Shown: piece after piece, positions 1-7,049 of the stretch | How the letters are laid out: each line of letters starts with the position of its first letter | How positions within the stretch are numbered: the first letter of the stretch is position 1 | NCBI GenBank assembly: GCA_946480815.1 | Contig: CAMLLB010000014.1 | Coordinates: 16,706-80,705, forward strand | Direction of reading: 5' to 3' | DNA: 64,000 nt | Source: an uncultured Flavobacteriales bacterium | GTDB lineage: Bacteria; Bacteroidota; Bacteroidia; Flavobacteriales; Crocinitomicaceae | Translations under genes and position numbers: made by a program | The notes under the pieces: generated by a model | Databases searched by the model: none | The model's input: the letters and a program-made list of their open reading frames with translations, nothing else | What the model was told of the DNA's origin: nothing

Positions 1-96
1 ATGAAAAAAGATAAAGATTCAACGATGATCAAAAAGACCTTTGTACTAAATAAACATGAAGATACATATTCAACTGGAACATTTCCACATTCATAA
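1..96 (+). CDS. Short ORF at window edge, doubtful
   Basis: An ATG at the first base opens a 31-residue frame (MKKDKDSTMIKK...) that ends in TAA. It is lysine rich and has no recognisable motif. It may be a real small peptide, the 5' stump of a broken gene, or chance. Nothing upstream is visible to judge a promoter or ribosome binding site. Confidence 0.15.
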   Translation: MKKDKDSTMIKKTFVLNKHEDTYSTGTFPHS

Positions 97-104
97 AAGC
101 GCTA

Positions 105-383
105 TCAAATTGCATCTGCTAACATGGGTTTTGCGTCAGGCTGGCTAAAGTGCAAACTTGGAGCTTTGTGCTCCAAATCTGCCGCTTGTTCAATGAGTTG
201 GTAATACATTTCGAAGTTGTGTTCGGTTTCCGGGATTTCCAACAAGGAGAAAATCACTTTTGCATTGCCTAAGGGATAATGGTTCGCCGGAACATGCAGA
301 CGGTCCAGGGTTTTGTCAAGCGGGAGATTTTGATATCGTCTTGGATGAGAGTTAGAATATTCGCTTTCATACTGACGGATTTG
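105..383 (-). pseudogene. Remnant reading frame without a start codon
   Basis: The minus strand is open for 92 codons, from just after a TAA at 384-386 to a TGA at 105-107, with no ATG, GTG or TTG near its beginning. The translation looks protein-like rather than random (for example GNAKVIFSLLEIPETEHNF and FEMYYQLIEQAADLEHK, then KPMLADAI at the end). I infer the 3' part of a gene whose 5' part is lost or frameshifted. The family is not recognised. The plus-strand frame across 279-512 appears to be its shadow. Confidence 0.35.
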
Positions 384-537
384 TTACAGACTGAATTTCA
401 AAAAGCAATGCTAAACAGAAGCAATCAAAATCTTGATACCGGATTCGTTATTCAATGCATATTTCTATCTTTGAAAGAAGTGGAAGTCTTAAAACCGTTA
501 GAGTTAATCTAACCAAAACGAGAACAAATACCTACCT

Positions 538-981
538 ATGACACAACCGGAGTTTAAAATATTCATTGAAAAAACACTGGACGAATTAAAGTTAGCAGCA
601 GAGATCCATGCTAATACGTCGCTGCCGGATATTGGCAGTTTTCAATGGATGAGGGAAGGAGACCCTATTTATCGAAATCGGATCGATATTGTAAATGCCA
701 TCTGTAAAGAAGTCTATATTGATCCCAACAACATCTATCCATGTGTAGATTTGAACATAAGTTATAATAAGGACAAAACAGCACTCGCTGTTCGTGGATT
801 CATAGCGAATTATTCTCCGAGACCCTTCCAAAGAGGTTGGAGTAATAGACCAGGACCATTTATTTATGCGATTTCAACTGCCCTCAATAGTCCAGAAATT
901 GATATAAACTCAGAATCTTTTAAAAATAAAATGTTCGAACTGGGATTGTTGCATAAACCATCAAACAATGAAAACACATAA
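538..981 (+). CDS. Hypothetical protein, 147 aa
   Basis: A soluble, mixed-composition protein with no signal peptide or membrane segment. The central part (about residues 65-100) alternates polar and hydrophobic residues like a beta-rich core, ending in an Arg/Pro/Trp-rich stretch (SPRPFQRGWSNRPGP). I do not recognise the family. It is the first of four small unrelated orphan genes in a row (538-2396) separated by transposase debris. That layout resembles spare immunity genes near toxin loci, but this is inference only. Confidence 0.55.
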   Translation: MTQPEFKIFIEKTLDELKLAAEIHANTSLPDIGSFQWMREGDPIYRNRIDIVNAICKEVYIDPNNIYPCVDLNISYNKDKTALAVRGFIANYSPRPFQRGWSNRPGPFIYAISTALNSPEIDINSESFKNKMFELGLLHKPSNNENT

Positions 982-1066
982 CATCGACAATACATTTTTC
1001 AAAAGTCGCCTTTGTTGGCATGAGCAGCTCAATCGCACTTCTTCACCTTTACCAATATGAATTAAC

Positions 1067-1396
1067 ATGACCGAATTTACACTGTGGCTGGAATTTGAGG
1101 AAGTAGATTCTTCAAACTGGAACATCGAAAATGAATGCTGTAATATTCACGTGGATTTGGAAGACGGACGGCATTACGGACTGAATGTCTGGACGTACCG
1201 GTATTTGCAAACGGCTATTGATGAAGACAAAAAAACCGGGCAAAATAGGAATGGGATTTATCAAATACCACCGGATTTATTTGTCAAAGAGCTGACCAGA
1301 GAGTGCATTCAACAAGCTATTGAAGATTTGCTCAAAACCGGTGATTTAGAAAAAGTATTAAATCCTGGTATTTATTACGATAAAAACAAGCAATAA
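1067..1396 (+). CDS. Hypothetical protein, 109 aa
   Basis: A small acidic soluble protein. It begins with a beta-like stretch (FTLWLEFEEVD), then an Asp/Glu-rich segment, an aromatic patch (YGLNVWTYRYLQTA) and a C-terminal helix (ELTRECIQQAIEDLL). It ends 8 bases before the next start, so the two are probably co-transcribed. No known motif is visible. The fold and position would fit a polymorphic-toxin immunity protein, but no toxin gene is present in the window. Confidence 0.55.
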   Translation: MTEFTLWLEFEEVDSSNWNIENECCNIHVDLEDGRHYGLNVWTYRYLQTAIDEDKKTGQNRNGIYQIPPDLFVKELTRECIQQAIEDLLKTGDLEKVLNPGIYYDKNKQ

Positions 1397-1404
1397 CATC
1401 ACTT

Positions 1405-1758
1405 ATGTGCGAAGACTGTTTTGAAAAGAATACGATGGGTTTTCCTTCACAAGAGGATTTTGATCATTTCATACATATACTTGATAGAAAGGTCAAAACC
1501 CAAAAAATGCACTTGAATGGCTCATTGGAAACCACAAGTATTCCCGGAATGGACGTTCGGATTTATGCTACTTGTAATTCCTGTGAGGAGGATTGGTTTT
1601 TAGAAATTCCTGAGAATGCTGACAGAGGTTATTTTTTGAATAGTGATGGTTTAGAAATTTACTATGCCGAAAGAAAAAAACAGAATCGAAAAGTTAGACG
1701 AAACGGTCTGATACTACTCGTATTAATAGTGATAATAGCCATCTATAAATGCTCGTAG
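1405..1758 (+). CDS. Small tail-anchored protein with two CxxC pairs
   Basis: 117 residues. Two CxxC pairs are visible, CEDC near the N-terminus and CNSC at about residues 57-60, which could form a zinc knuckle. The C-terminus is a basic stretch (RKKQNRKVRRNG) followed by one hydrophobic segment of about 13 residues (LILLVLIVIIAIY), suggesting a tail anchor with the cysteine domain in the cytoplasm. It follows the previous gene by 8 bases. The family is not recognised. The stop is followed within about 20 bases by RAYT-derived sequence. Confidence 0.5.
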   Translation: MCEDCFEKNTMGFPSQEDFDHFIHILDRKVKTQKMHLNGSLETTSIPGMDVRIYATCNSCEEDWFLEIPENADRGYFLNSDGLEIYYAERKKQNRKVRRNGLILLVLIVIIAIYKCS

Positions 1759-1779
1759 TATAACTAAACCGCAGTCGGG

Positions 1780-1820
1780 TTGTCAAACAAAAAGTGAACT
1801 ACTCCCCTGTTGACGCGAGC
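1780..1820 (+). repeat. RAYT transposase fragment plus REP half-site
   Basis: Bases 1780-1802 match 5855-5877 of the intact RAYT gene with one mismatch. The matched codons spell VNQKVNY, the segment holding the presumed catalytic tyrosine. Immediately after comes GTTGACGCGAGC at 1809-1820, which resembles the REP arm GTTAGCGCGAG seen in reverse complement beside the solo element at 3817-3840. I read this as a decayed copy of the RAYT 3' region with its REP. Confidence 0.55.
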
Positions 1821-1853
1821 ATATTGACCATAATAATTTCTAAACTTACCATC

Positions 1854-2396
1854 ATGAAAGAGATTGAATCAAACATCAAATCTTATTTAGTAAATAAGAA
1901 AATCACCAACATTAAATTTTTCAATATTAATGACACATACCTGGATTTTGAACAAAAATCGATGTGGATAATTGATGGTGGGATTCAAATTGATACCGAT
2001 AACGGAGTCTTTAGTTTTGGTTGGAATTATGAACAGGAAGGGTTCGATTTTGTTTTGGATAAAACTATTGACATACTGCTTGGAGAAGCACCTGCTTATG
2101 AAATTGATTTAAGAAGAAACTCTGGTTTAGCTACAATAATTGGCTCGGAAATCATTGATATTGAATTTGAGTGGGATTTCTATCAAGAATTGGATGAAAA
2201 TGGAGAATTAAAAGAGGAAAAAATATTCATCCCTGTATTGTTATTACTCAAATTCAGATCGAATGATTTTCTTCAATTGGCATTAATTGATTATGAAATT
2301 CAGGAAGAGCCTTTCAATATTGTTAATCCAAAATTTGATTTAACAGGAGAGTTATTAATCTCTTATAATACGAGGATAAAAATAACAAACCAATAG
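1854..2396 (+). CDS. Hypothetical protein, 180 aa
   Basis: I start the gene at ATG 1854 (MKEIESNIKSYLV). The frame also extends to a GTG at 1794, but that extension runs through RAYT/REP debris and is unlikely to be coding. The protein is soluble and acidic with beta-rich stretches (DGGIQIDTDNGVFSFGW, IGSEIIDIEFEWDFYQ). It looks like many small orphan or immunity-like proteins of Bacteroidota, but no family can be named. Confidence 0.55.
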   Translation: MKEIESNIKSYLVNKKITNIKFFNINDTYLDFEQKSMWIIDGGIQIDTDNGVFSFGWNYEQEGFDFVLDKTIDILLGEAPAYEIDLRRNSGLATIIGSEIIDIEFEWDFYQELDENGELKEEKIFIPVLLLLKFRSNDFLQLALIDYEIQEEPFNIVNPKFDLTGELLISYNTRIKITNQ

Positions 2397-2435
2397 TAAC
2401 ACCAAATAAATCCTTGCCGGAAAACAGCACCGCAA

Positions 2436-2485
2436 GTTGGCGCGAGCCGCTGATTCCCATTTAAAATCCCCTTGTTAGCGCACGC
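2436..2485 (+). repeat. REP-like half-sites
   Basis: Two related GC-rich motifs lie in the gap after 2396: GTTGGCGCGAGC at 2436-2447 and GTTAGCGCACGC at 2474-2485. They resemble the REP arm next to the RAYT copies. AGCCGC at the first and GCGGCT at the second can pair over a loop of about 35 bases. Likely a decayed REP or BIME-like repeat. Confidence 0.4.
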
Positions 2486-2554
2486 GGCTTGTCCCGACTT
2501 CGTGATTTGCACATCCTGCTATTATTCCCAATCAAACTATCAATTGTATTTTAT

Positions 2555-2562
2555 TAAGTTTG
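2555..2562 (+). promoter_or_regulatory. Bacteroidota -7 box for the Crp gene
   Basis: TAAGTTTG fits the Bacteroidota -7 consensus TAnnTTTG. It lies 26 bases before ATG 2589, leaving a normal leader. No clear -33 TTTG is visible at the expected distance. Confidence 0.45.
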
Positions 2563-2588
2563 CGGGCATTGCATAAGCACACAGAAAG

Positions 2589-3152
2589 ATGAACGAAATT
2601 ATAGATTATACAAATAGAGTTTCACCGCTTGACACGCCCGCAAAAGAAGATTTCCTGAGTGCATTTGAAATCAAAACTTTTCCAAAGGGAAGCTTCATTT
2701 TAAAGACCGATCAGGTATGCCAGCATTACCATTTCATAAAATCAGGACTAACGAAATCTTTTTTTTACAAAGAAGACAAGGAATTCATAATGACCTTTTT
2801 TAAAGAAGGGATGTTGTTTACGGAATTCAGCAGTTACCTCACAGAATCACCTTCAAAATTCATGATCATTGCTTTGGAAGACACCACAGTTTATTCCATT
2901 AGCAAAAAGGAAATCATTGCCTTATGCAAAAAGCACCATAGTGTCGAAGCATTGTTCAGCAAACTCTTTTCATTTACAGCTCTGAATATGATGAAACGTA
3001 TCAGTGAAATGCTCGAAGAAAATGCAACGGAACGCTACAATAAATTCATAAAGGAGCACAATGAATTGCTCCAGCGCATAAGTCTGGGCGACCTTGCCGA
3101 ATATTTGGGAATAACTCAAGTTTCGTTGAGCAGGATTCGGGCCGGCAAGTGA
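2589..3152 (+). CDS. Crp/Fnr family transcriptional regulator
   Basis: 187 residues. An N-terminal cyclic-nucleotide-binding-type beta barrel (about 20-120; KGSFILKTDQVCQHYHFIKSG and GMLFTEFSSYL) is joined by a dimer helix to a C-terminal winged helix (about 155-187; LGDLAEYLGITQVSLSRIR). It lacks the FeS cysteines of FNR and the canonical cAMP pocket arginine motif, as is usual for the Bacteroidota subgroup of unknown ligand. A carboxymuconolactone-decarboxylase family gene follows 74 bases downstream with its own promoter and is the likely target. This pairing is common in the phylum. Confidence 0.85.
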   Translation: MNEIIDYTNRVSPLDTPAKEDFLSAFEIKTFPKGSFILKTDQVCQHYHFIKSGLTKSFFYKEDKEFIMTFFKEGMLFTEFSSYLTESPSKFMIIALEDTTVYSISKKEIIALCKKHHSVEALFSKLFSFTALNMMKRISEMLEENATERYNKFIKEHNELLQRISLGDLAEYLGITQVSLSRIRAGK

Positions 3153-3192
3153 TTTTTTATCATTTGTAAAAAACATTCTTAAAATCTCAAAA

Positions 3193-3200
3193 TACATTTG
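3193..3200 (+). promoter_or_regulatory. -7 box upstream of the AhpD-like gene
   Basis: TACATTTG matches TAnnTTTG exactly, 26 bases before ATG 3227, within the short gap after the Crp regulator. It suggests the AhpD-like gene has its own start site, which the regulator could control. Confidence 0.5.
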
Positions 3201-3226
3201 TTCCATAACAAAAACACAAAAGAACT

Positions 3227-3679
3227 ATGGAACAAAGAATGAAAAATCCAGCCCTGATACTAGGTGTAAATCCAGCCATCCAGGCAATGATGGGTCCAAT
3301 TTACCAAAGCGGTATATCAATTGAACTACTTGAGTATGTAGGCTTGAGAGTAGGACAAATAAACAGTTGTGAATTATGCATCGGTGAAGCCATTTTTAAA
3401 GCTAAAGATAACCCGGTAACAAAAGACCGGATTGAACATGTATTGACCTGGAAAGACTCACACATGTTCAATGAATCAGAAGAGACAGCACTCGAACTTA
3501 CTGAAGCAATTACCAAATTAGAAAATAAATATGACTCGGTTTCAGACGAACTTTGGCTCAAAACTCAAAAACACTTCGGCGAAAAAGAAATAGCTGCTTT
3601 GGTCCTTTTTATCTCAGTGATGAATATGTTTACCCGGATCAATGTATCAACCAAACAGTTAACAGCCGAATGGGCGTAG
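3227..3679 (+). CDS. Carboxymuconolactone decarboxylase / AhpD-like protein
   Basis: 150-residue all-helical protein. The CxxC pair is visible as CELC (C48, C51) in the context GQINSCELCIGEA, the arrangement found in AhpD-type alkylhydroperoxidase-like members of the carboxymuconolactone decarboxylase family. That implies a thiol redox role rather than ring cleavage. The upstream Crp/Fnr gene and the separate promoter suggest induction under oxidative or chemical stress (inference). RAYT-derived sequence begins about 50 bases after the stop. Confidence 0.85.
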   Translation: MEQRMKNPALILGVNPAIQAMMGPIYQSGISIELLEYVGLRVGQINSCELCIGEAIFKAKDNPVTKDRIEHVLTWKDSHMFNESEETALELTEAITKLENKYDSVSDELWLKTQKHFGEKEIAALVLFISVMNMFTRINVSTKQLTAEWA

Positions 3680-3732
3680 GAATAAAATTGGTTTCATCAT
3701 ACCGGCACTAACGGATCCCGATAATTTGGGAT

Positions 3733-3840
3733 TCGCTCGTGTCGTGCACTGAATTATGCAGGTGATCAAACTGTTTTGGAAATTGATTTGATAGGAAGTT
3801 AATAGATACATTAGCACAAGTCAAAGACTCGCGCTAACTT
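3733..3840 (+). mobile_element. Solo RAYT/REP deletion derivative
   Basis: The left part TCGCTCGTGTCGTGCA (3733-3748) matches a motif at 5352-5367 upstream of the intact RAYT with one mismatch. It is followed directly by sequence matching the last ~50 bases of the RAYT gene; 3762-3792 is identical to the copy at about 5957-5987. Next comes a REP-like hairpin CAAGTCAAAGACTCG (3817-3831) and GCGCTAACTTG. The two parts meet at GTGCA, which also occurs at 5363-5367 and 5939-5943, so deletion between these direct repeats would give this structure. No coding capacity remains. Confidence 0.65.
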
Positions 3841-3953
3841 GTTAATTTCGTACAAGCGGGCACAGCTAGCTTACGGAAAGGCATTTTATCAGCCATTGAA
3901 TTCGAAGAAAAAACGTAATATTGCAGTTCAAATAAACGTCAATTACAAGAACA

Positions 3954-4544
3954 ATGAACCACCAGGAATCCATGCAAAAAGCGGCTGAAATAATGCGGCT
4001 GAAAAAAGAAAAAGAAGCGCGCGAAGACAGGGAATTTTATGAACGGATTACCTCCGGGTGGCAATGGGTGGTCTTTAAAGCGGTGGTTGTTTTCTGTACG
4101 TTGATGTTGGTGATTTCCACAATCGAAGTTTTCGTGGACGGCCCTACCAAAAAACTCACGGAAAAATCCTGGAAGATTGATCGAAACTGGGAATATGCCT
4201 GGCACCAGGTATTGGACGTGGAAGGATATATGTTCTCTCCGGCTTTAGGAGATTGGTTAGACCATGTGGAAAACAGCCTTGAAATAACCTATTCTCCAAT
4301 TTTTCGAACAGGCAAGAAGTTGAGCTACGACCTTCCGGTCAATGAATACACAACAAGAAGGCACGAAGAAATCAGGGAGCGATCCATTTTTAACTGGTTT
4401 CCGTTCTTCCAGATTTTGCTGCTGATCCCCCTGTTTACATTCCTGTTTAAACGTCAAAGTCCCTGGTTTAATTTTGCCCGGATTGCATCACTGATCTTTG
4501 TGTTTCCCGGAACGCTGCTGGTGATATTTTTTACGATGCTGTAA
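3954..4544 (+). CDS. Membrane protein of unknown function
   Basis: 196 residues. A charged N-terminal helix (about 5-32) precedes a first membrane segment (about 37-60, VVFKAVVVFCTLMLVISTIEVF). A soluble loop of about 85 residues follows (60-145), then two C-terminal membrane segments (about 148-164 and 172-194). The loop probably faces the periplasm. Family not recognised. The start ATG lies about 110 bases after the solo RAYT derivative; no neighbour suggests a function. Confidence 0.6.
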   Translation: MNHQESMQKAAEIMRLKKEKEAREDREFYERITSGWQWVVFKAVVVFCTLMLVISTIEVFVDGPTKKLTEKSWKIDRNWEYAWHQVLDVEGYMFSPALGDWLDHVENSLEITYSPIFRTGKKLSYDLPVNEYTTRRHEEIRERSIFNWFPFFQILLLIPLFTFLFKRQSPWFNFARIASLIFVFPGTLLVIFFTML

Positions 4545-4595
4545 TGACTTCTTTCGTTTTTTATCAACCCCAAGGATAGGAATAATAACAGTAAA

Positions 4596-5330
4596 ATGAA
4601 TGTGATCTCAAAGTATAGACAAGATCTTCTTGAAGATGGTTTTTCTATCATTAACAGTATCTATTCTGATGAAGAGATAAAGAGTATTCTAACAGTTATT
4701 AGTCAAGCAGACACCTCCAACAGTACTTTCAGAAAGACAAACGACCTGTTTGCCATTCGACAATTTTTAAAGGAAATTCCGTCAGTAGTTGGTCTTCTTT
4801 TTACAGACAAATTAAAAGATCTTATCAAAGAAGTTATGGGTGAAAATTACTTTGTTGTTAAGAGTATTTATTTCGATAAACCTGAAACTTCAAATTGGTA
4901 TGTTGCTTATCATCAGGATTTGACCATTTCCGTAGACAAGAAACTTGAACTCAAAAACTTTGGTCCCTGGACTGTGAAACAAAACCAATTTGCAGTTCAA
5001 CCTCCGATAGAACTCTTAGAGAATATTACAACCATCCGAATCCATCTTGACGATACGGACGAAAATAACGGTGCATTGAGAGTTATTCCAAAATCTCATT
5101 TAAAGAACATTTACAGACCTGAGACAATCGATTGGAGTAAAGAAACAGAAACAACTTGTTGTGTCGAAAAAGGTGGTGTAATGTTTATGAAACCATTAAC
5201 ACTGCATAGTTCCAGCAGAACAACTAACAACAAGAAAAGGCGCGTAATTCATATTGAATTTTCAACCATGGAATTGCCAACAGGATTAGAATGGGCAGAA
5301 AAAATAAACATGGAAACTATCCCAAGCTAA
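4596..5330 (+). CDS. Phytanoyl-CoA dioxygenase (PhyH) family protein
   Basis: 244 residues with the Fe(II)/2-oxoglutarate oxygenase signature. The facial triad is visible as H106-Q-D108 (YHQD) and H204 (LTLHSSS), with a downstream arginine (R215/R216) placed to bind 2-oxoglutarate. Between them DDTDENNGALRVIPKSH is the typical PhyH turn. The family hydroxylates small hydrophobic or natural-product substrates; the substrate here cannot be told. It stands alone, followed by the left end of the RAYT element. Confidence 0.85.
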   Translation: MNVISKYRQDLLEDGFSIINSIYSDEEIKSILTVISQADTSNSTFRKTNDLFAIRQFLKEIPSVVGLLFTDKLKDLIKEVMGENYFVVKSIYFDKPETSNWYVAYHQDLTISVDKKLELKNFGPWTVKQNQFAVQPPIELLENITTIRIHLDDTDENNGALRVIPKSHLKNIYRPETIDWSKETETTCCVEKGGVMFMKPLTLHSSSRTTNNKKRRVIHIEFSTMELPTGLEWAEKINMETIPS

Positions 5331-5445
5331 CCCTCAGTTGGTGTGATCGTCTCGCTCGTGCCGTGCAGAAACAAAAGTTCCGAACCAATCTTATCAATTA
5401 GAAAATCAATTGATTTAAACCTACTTTTTTACTAACTTAAGGTAA

Positions 5446-5991
5446 ATGAGCAGGAAATATAAATTTAGAAACCCGGAAGCGGCTTATTTCGTAAGCTTCG
5501 CAACTGTCAATTGGGTTGATCTTTTTACTAGAGAAATTTATTTTGGAATCTTAGCCGATTCCTTAAGCTATTGTAGAAAACACAAGGGAATAGAACTTTA
5601 CGCTTACGTGTTTATGCCCAATCACGTTCATTTACTTTTCAGGTCCGTTAAAAATGATCCCTCCGGTTTTATGCGGGACTTTAAAGGATTTACTTCCCGC
5701 AAATTAATCGAAGCAATCAAAGGAAATCCCCGGGAAAGCAGAAAAGAATACTTGCTAAAGATGTTTGAAGATGCAGGAAGGAAGAACAGCAACGTTACTA
5801 ACTATCAATTGTGGCAGCAAAACAATCAACCAATTGAGGTCTTTAGCAATTGGATTGTCAATCAAAAAGTGAACTACATTCATAATAATCCGGTAAAAGA
5901 GGGTTTGGTCACTAATCCGGCAGACTGGAAATACAGTAGTGCACGGAACTATGCCGGTGATCAAACTGTTTTGGAAATTGATTTGATGTGA
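5446..5991 (+). CDS. REP-associated tyrosine transposase (Y1_Tnp / IS200-like)
   Basis: 181 residues. The HUH motif is present as H60-V-H62 (FMPNHVHLLF). The presumed nucleophile is Y144 in QKVNYIHNNPV, the usual RAYT context, followed by the conserved WKYSSARNY tail. The protein is full length and undamaged, so it may be active as a single-strand nuclease/transposase on REP hairpins. Its 3' coding end is duplicated in the solo element at 3741-3797 and its tyrosine segment in the fragment at 1780, showing earlier activity or recombination. No second IS200-type gene (tnpB) is present. Confidence 0.9.
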   Translation: MSRKYKFRNPEAAYFVSFATVNWVDLFTREIYFGILADSLSYCRKHKGIELYAYVFMPNHVHLLFRSVKNDPSGFMRDFKGFTSRKLIEAIKGNPRESRKEYLLKMFEDAGRKNSNVTNYQLWQQNNQPIEVFSNWIVNQKVNYIHNNPVKEGLVTNPADWKYSSARNYAGDQTVLEIDLM

Positions 5992-6019
5992 ACCTGATTT
6001 AGATTTTTACGTATTAGTA

Positions 6020-6034
6020 CGAGTCAGAGACTCG
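6020..6034 (+). repeat. REP hairpin at the RAYT 3' end
   Basis: CGAGTC-AGA-GACTCG is a perfect 6-bp stem with a 3-base loop, 28 bases after the RAYT stop. A degenerate copy lies at 3817-3831 in the same position relative to the truncated RAYT. Likely the recognition hairpin of the adjacent transposase. Confidence 0.6.
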
Positions 6035-6073
6035 CCCTGACCAAGGATATAGTAAACAAACAACTTTTAAACG

Positions 6074-6469
6074 ATGAGCATCTTCAACAAACTATTCGGC
6101 AAACAAGAAAACAAACAGACGTCTCAACCTTTTAATGAAGGGAAAACAATTCCAACTCTTGACGAGTTTACCAGGTTAAGCGCGGAAAATAGAATGGGTG
6201 TAATCATAGTTGTTGGTGATACCGGCAAATCCGAATACTTTCCATTTCTGAAATATGCAATTTTACATGACAGCGATCTTCATGTAAAACTTGCCGCATT
6301 CAAACGAATTCATCTTTTCAAAGATCACGCAGAAGTTTTACCTATGCTTACTGAAATCAAAAACAAGAATGGCGGACAAGAATTTGAACCTTACTTTTCC
6401 ATGGCATTATCACGGCTTGGTATCATCACCATGAAAGAATTTGAGGACATGATTAATAACGCAAAGTGA
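6074..6469 (+). CDS. Hypothetical protein with HEAT-like helices
   Basis: 131 residues. A short basic N-terminal helix (MSIFNKLFGK) is followed by a helical region (about 50-120) with a HEAT-like rhythm (EYFPFLKYAILHDSDLHVK, AAFKRIHLFKDHAEVLPML). No catalytic motif. Its stop overlaps the next start (GTGA at 6466-6469), so the two are translationally coupled and probably act together. The N-terminal pattern resembles small cytosolic adaptor proteins near toxin/immunity genes; function unknown. Confidence 0.6.
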   Translation: MSIFNKLFGKQENKQTSQPFNEGKTIPTLDEFTRLSAENRMGVIIVVGDTGKSEYFPFLKYAILHDSDLHVKLAAFKRIHLFKDHAEVLPMLTEIKNKNGGQEFEPYFSMALSRLGIITMKEFEDMINNAK

Positions 6470-6912
6470 AAGAAGTTAAGCAAACCCAAAACCTCATCGG
6501 CACTCGAATAATTGATCTTTTTGAACGGAAGATTCTAGATTTAGGAGGCTTGGACCAGGGCGAATTATTCATTCATCTTGAGACCGGCGAAATCATTTCC
6601 TTTCCTCACGGATTAGACTGTAAAATCGCTGTAATCGATGAATCAGAAATGCTTGGAGCAACCAGTATTTTCAACGAAATTCGCACAAATAATGCAGATT
6701 GGCGGATCAGGGACATCATCGAATTGGATCATTCCGAATCACAGCCTTACATCGAATTGCAATGCGGGATTCTGTTCACGGAAGAATGCATCAATCCTCA
6801 TGGAACAGGGCTTGCCGGTTTCAGATCGTTTAAGGATCTGGAAGCTTTTGAATCGTTTTATGGAAAAGATTATCAACGCTTGTCGGAACAACAGACCGGG
6901 AAGAGCATTTAA
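6466..6912 (+). CDS. Hypothetical protein, 148 aa, GTG start
   Basis: The frame opens with GTG at 6466, inside the stop of the previous gene (GTGA overlap), and no ATG occurs until far inside, so GTG is the best start. The product is soluble and acidic with a beta-rich first half (GTRIIDLFERKILDLGGLD, LFIHLETGEIISFPHG). Not recognised. The tight coupling suggests it works with the HEAT-like protein. Confidence 0.55.
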   Translation: MKEVKQTQNLIGTRIIDLFERKILDLGGLDQGELFIHLETGEIISFPHGLDCKIAVIDESEMLGATSIFNEIRTNNADWRIRDIIELDHSESQPYIELQCGILFTEECINPHGTGLAGFRSFKDLEAFESFYGKDYQRLSEQQTGKSI

Positions 6913-6986
6913 AATCTCTCCCGACCGTCCAGCACCACCATCAAGTCTTTCTTCACAACAAGTGAAATCCCGAAACTAAAACGGGC

Positions 6987-6994
6987 TAATTTTG
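6987..6994 (+). promoter_or_regulatory. -7 box for the oxidoreductase gene
   Basis: TAATTTTG matches TAnnTTTG. It ends 16 bases before an ATG at 7011 and 55 bases before the ATG at 7050, so it does not decide between the two starts. Confidence 0.45.
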
Positions 6995-7049
6995 GTTCAG
7001 GGTTTCAAGTATGGAACCTCATATCACGAATAACGAATCAGAACACAGA

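Larger units (their letters stand above)
5352..6040 (+). mobile_element. RAYT element with flanking REP
   Basis: This span holds a complete REP-associated transposase gene between a left motif TCGCTCGTGCCGTGCA (5352-5367) and a right REP hairpin (6020-6034) plus CGCCCTGACC. The left motif and right end recur around the solo copy at 3733-3840, which is why I take these as the element's limits. RAYTs are domesticated relatives of IS200/IS605 transposases and usually process REP hairpins. Confidence 0.6.

Noticed and set aside
279..512. Plus-strand frame of 77 codons
   Set aside because: It overlaps the minus-strand remnant, which has the more protein-like composition, and has no ribosome binding site or motif.
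1794..1853. GTG start for the 180-aa protein
   Set aside because: This extension runs through RAYT/REP-derived sequence; ATG 1854 is better.
6638..6979. 113-codon frame inside 6466-6912
   Set aside because: Same-strand, different-frame shadow of the GTG-start gene, rich in odd residue runs.
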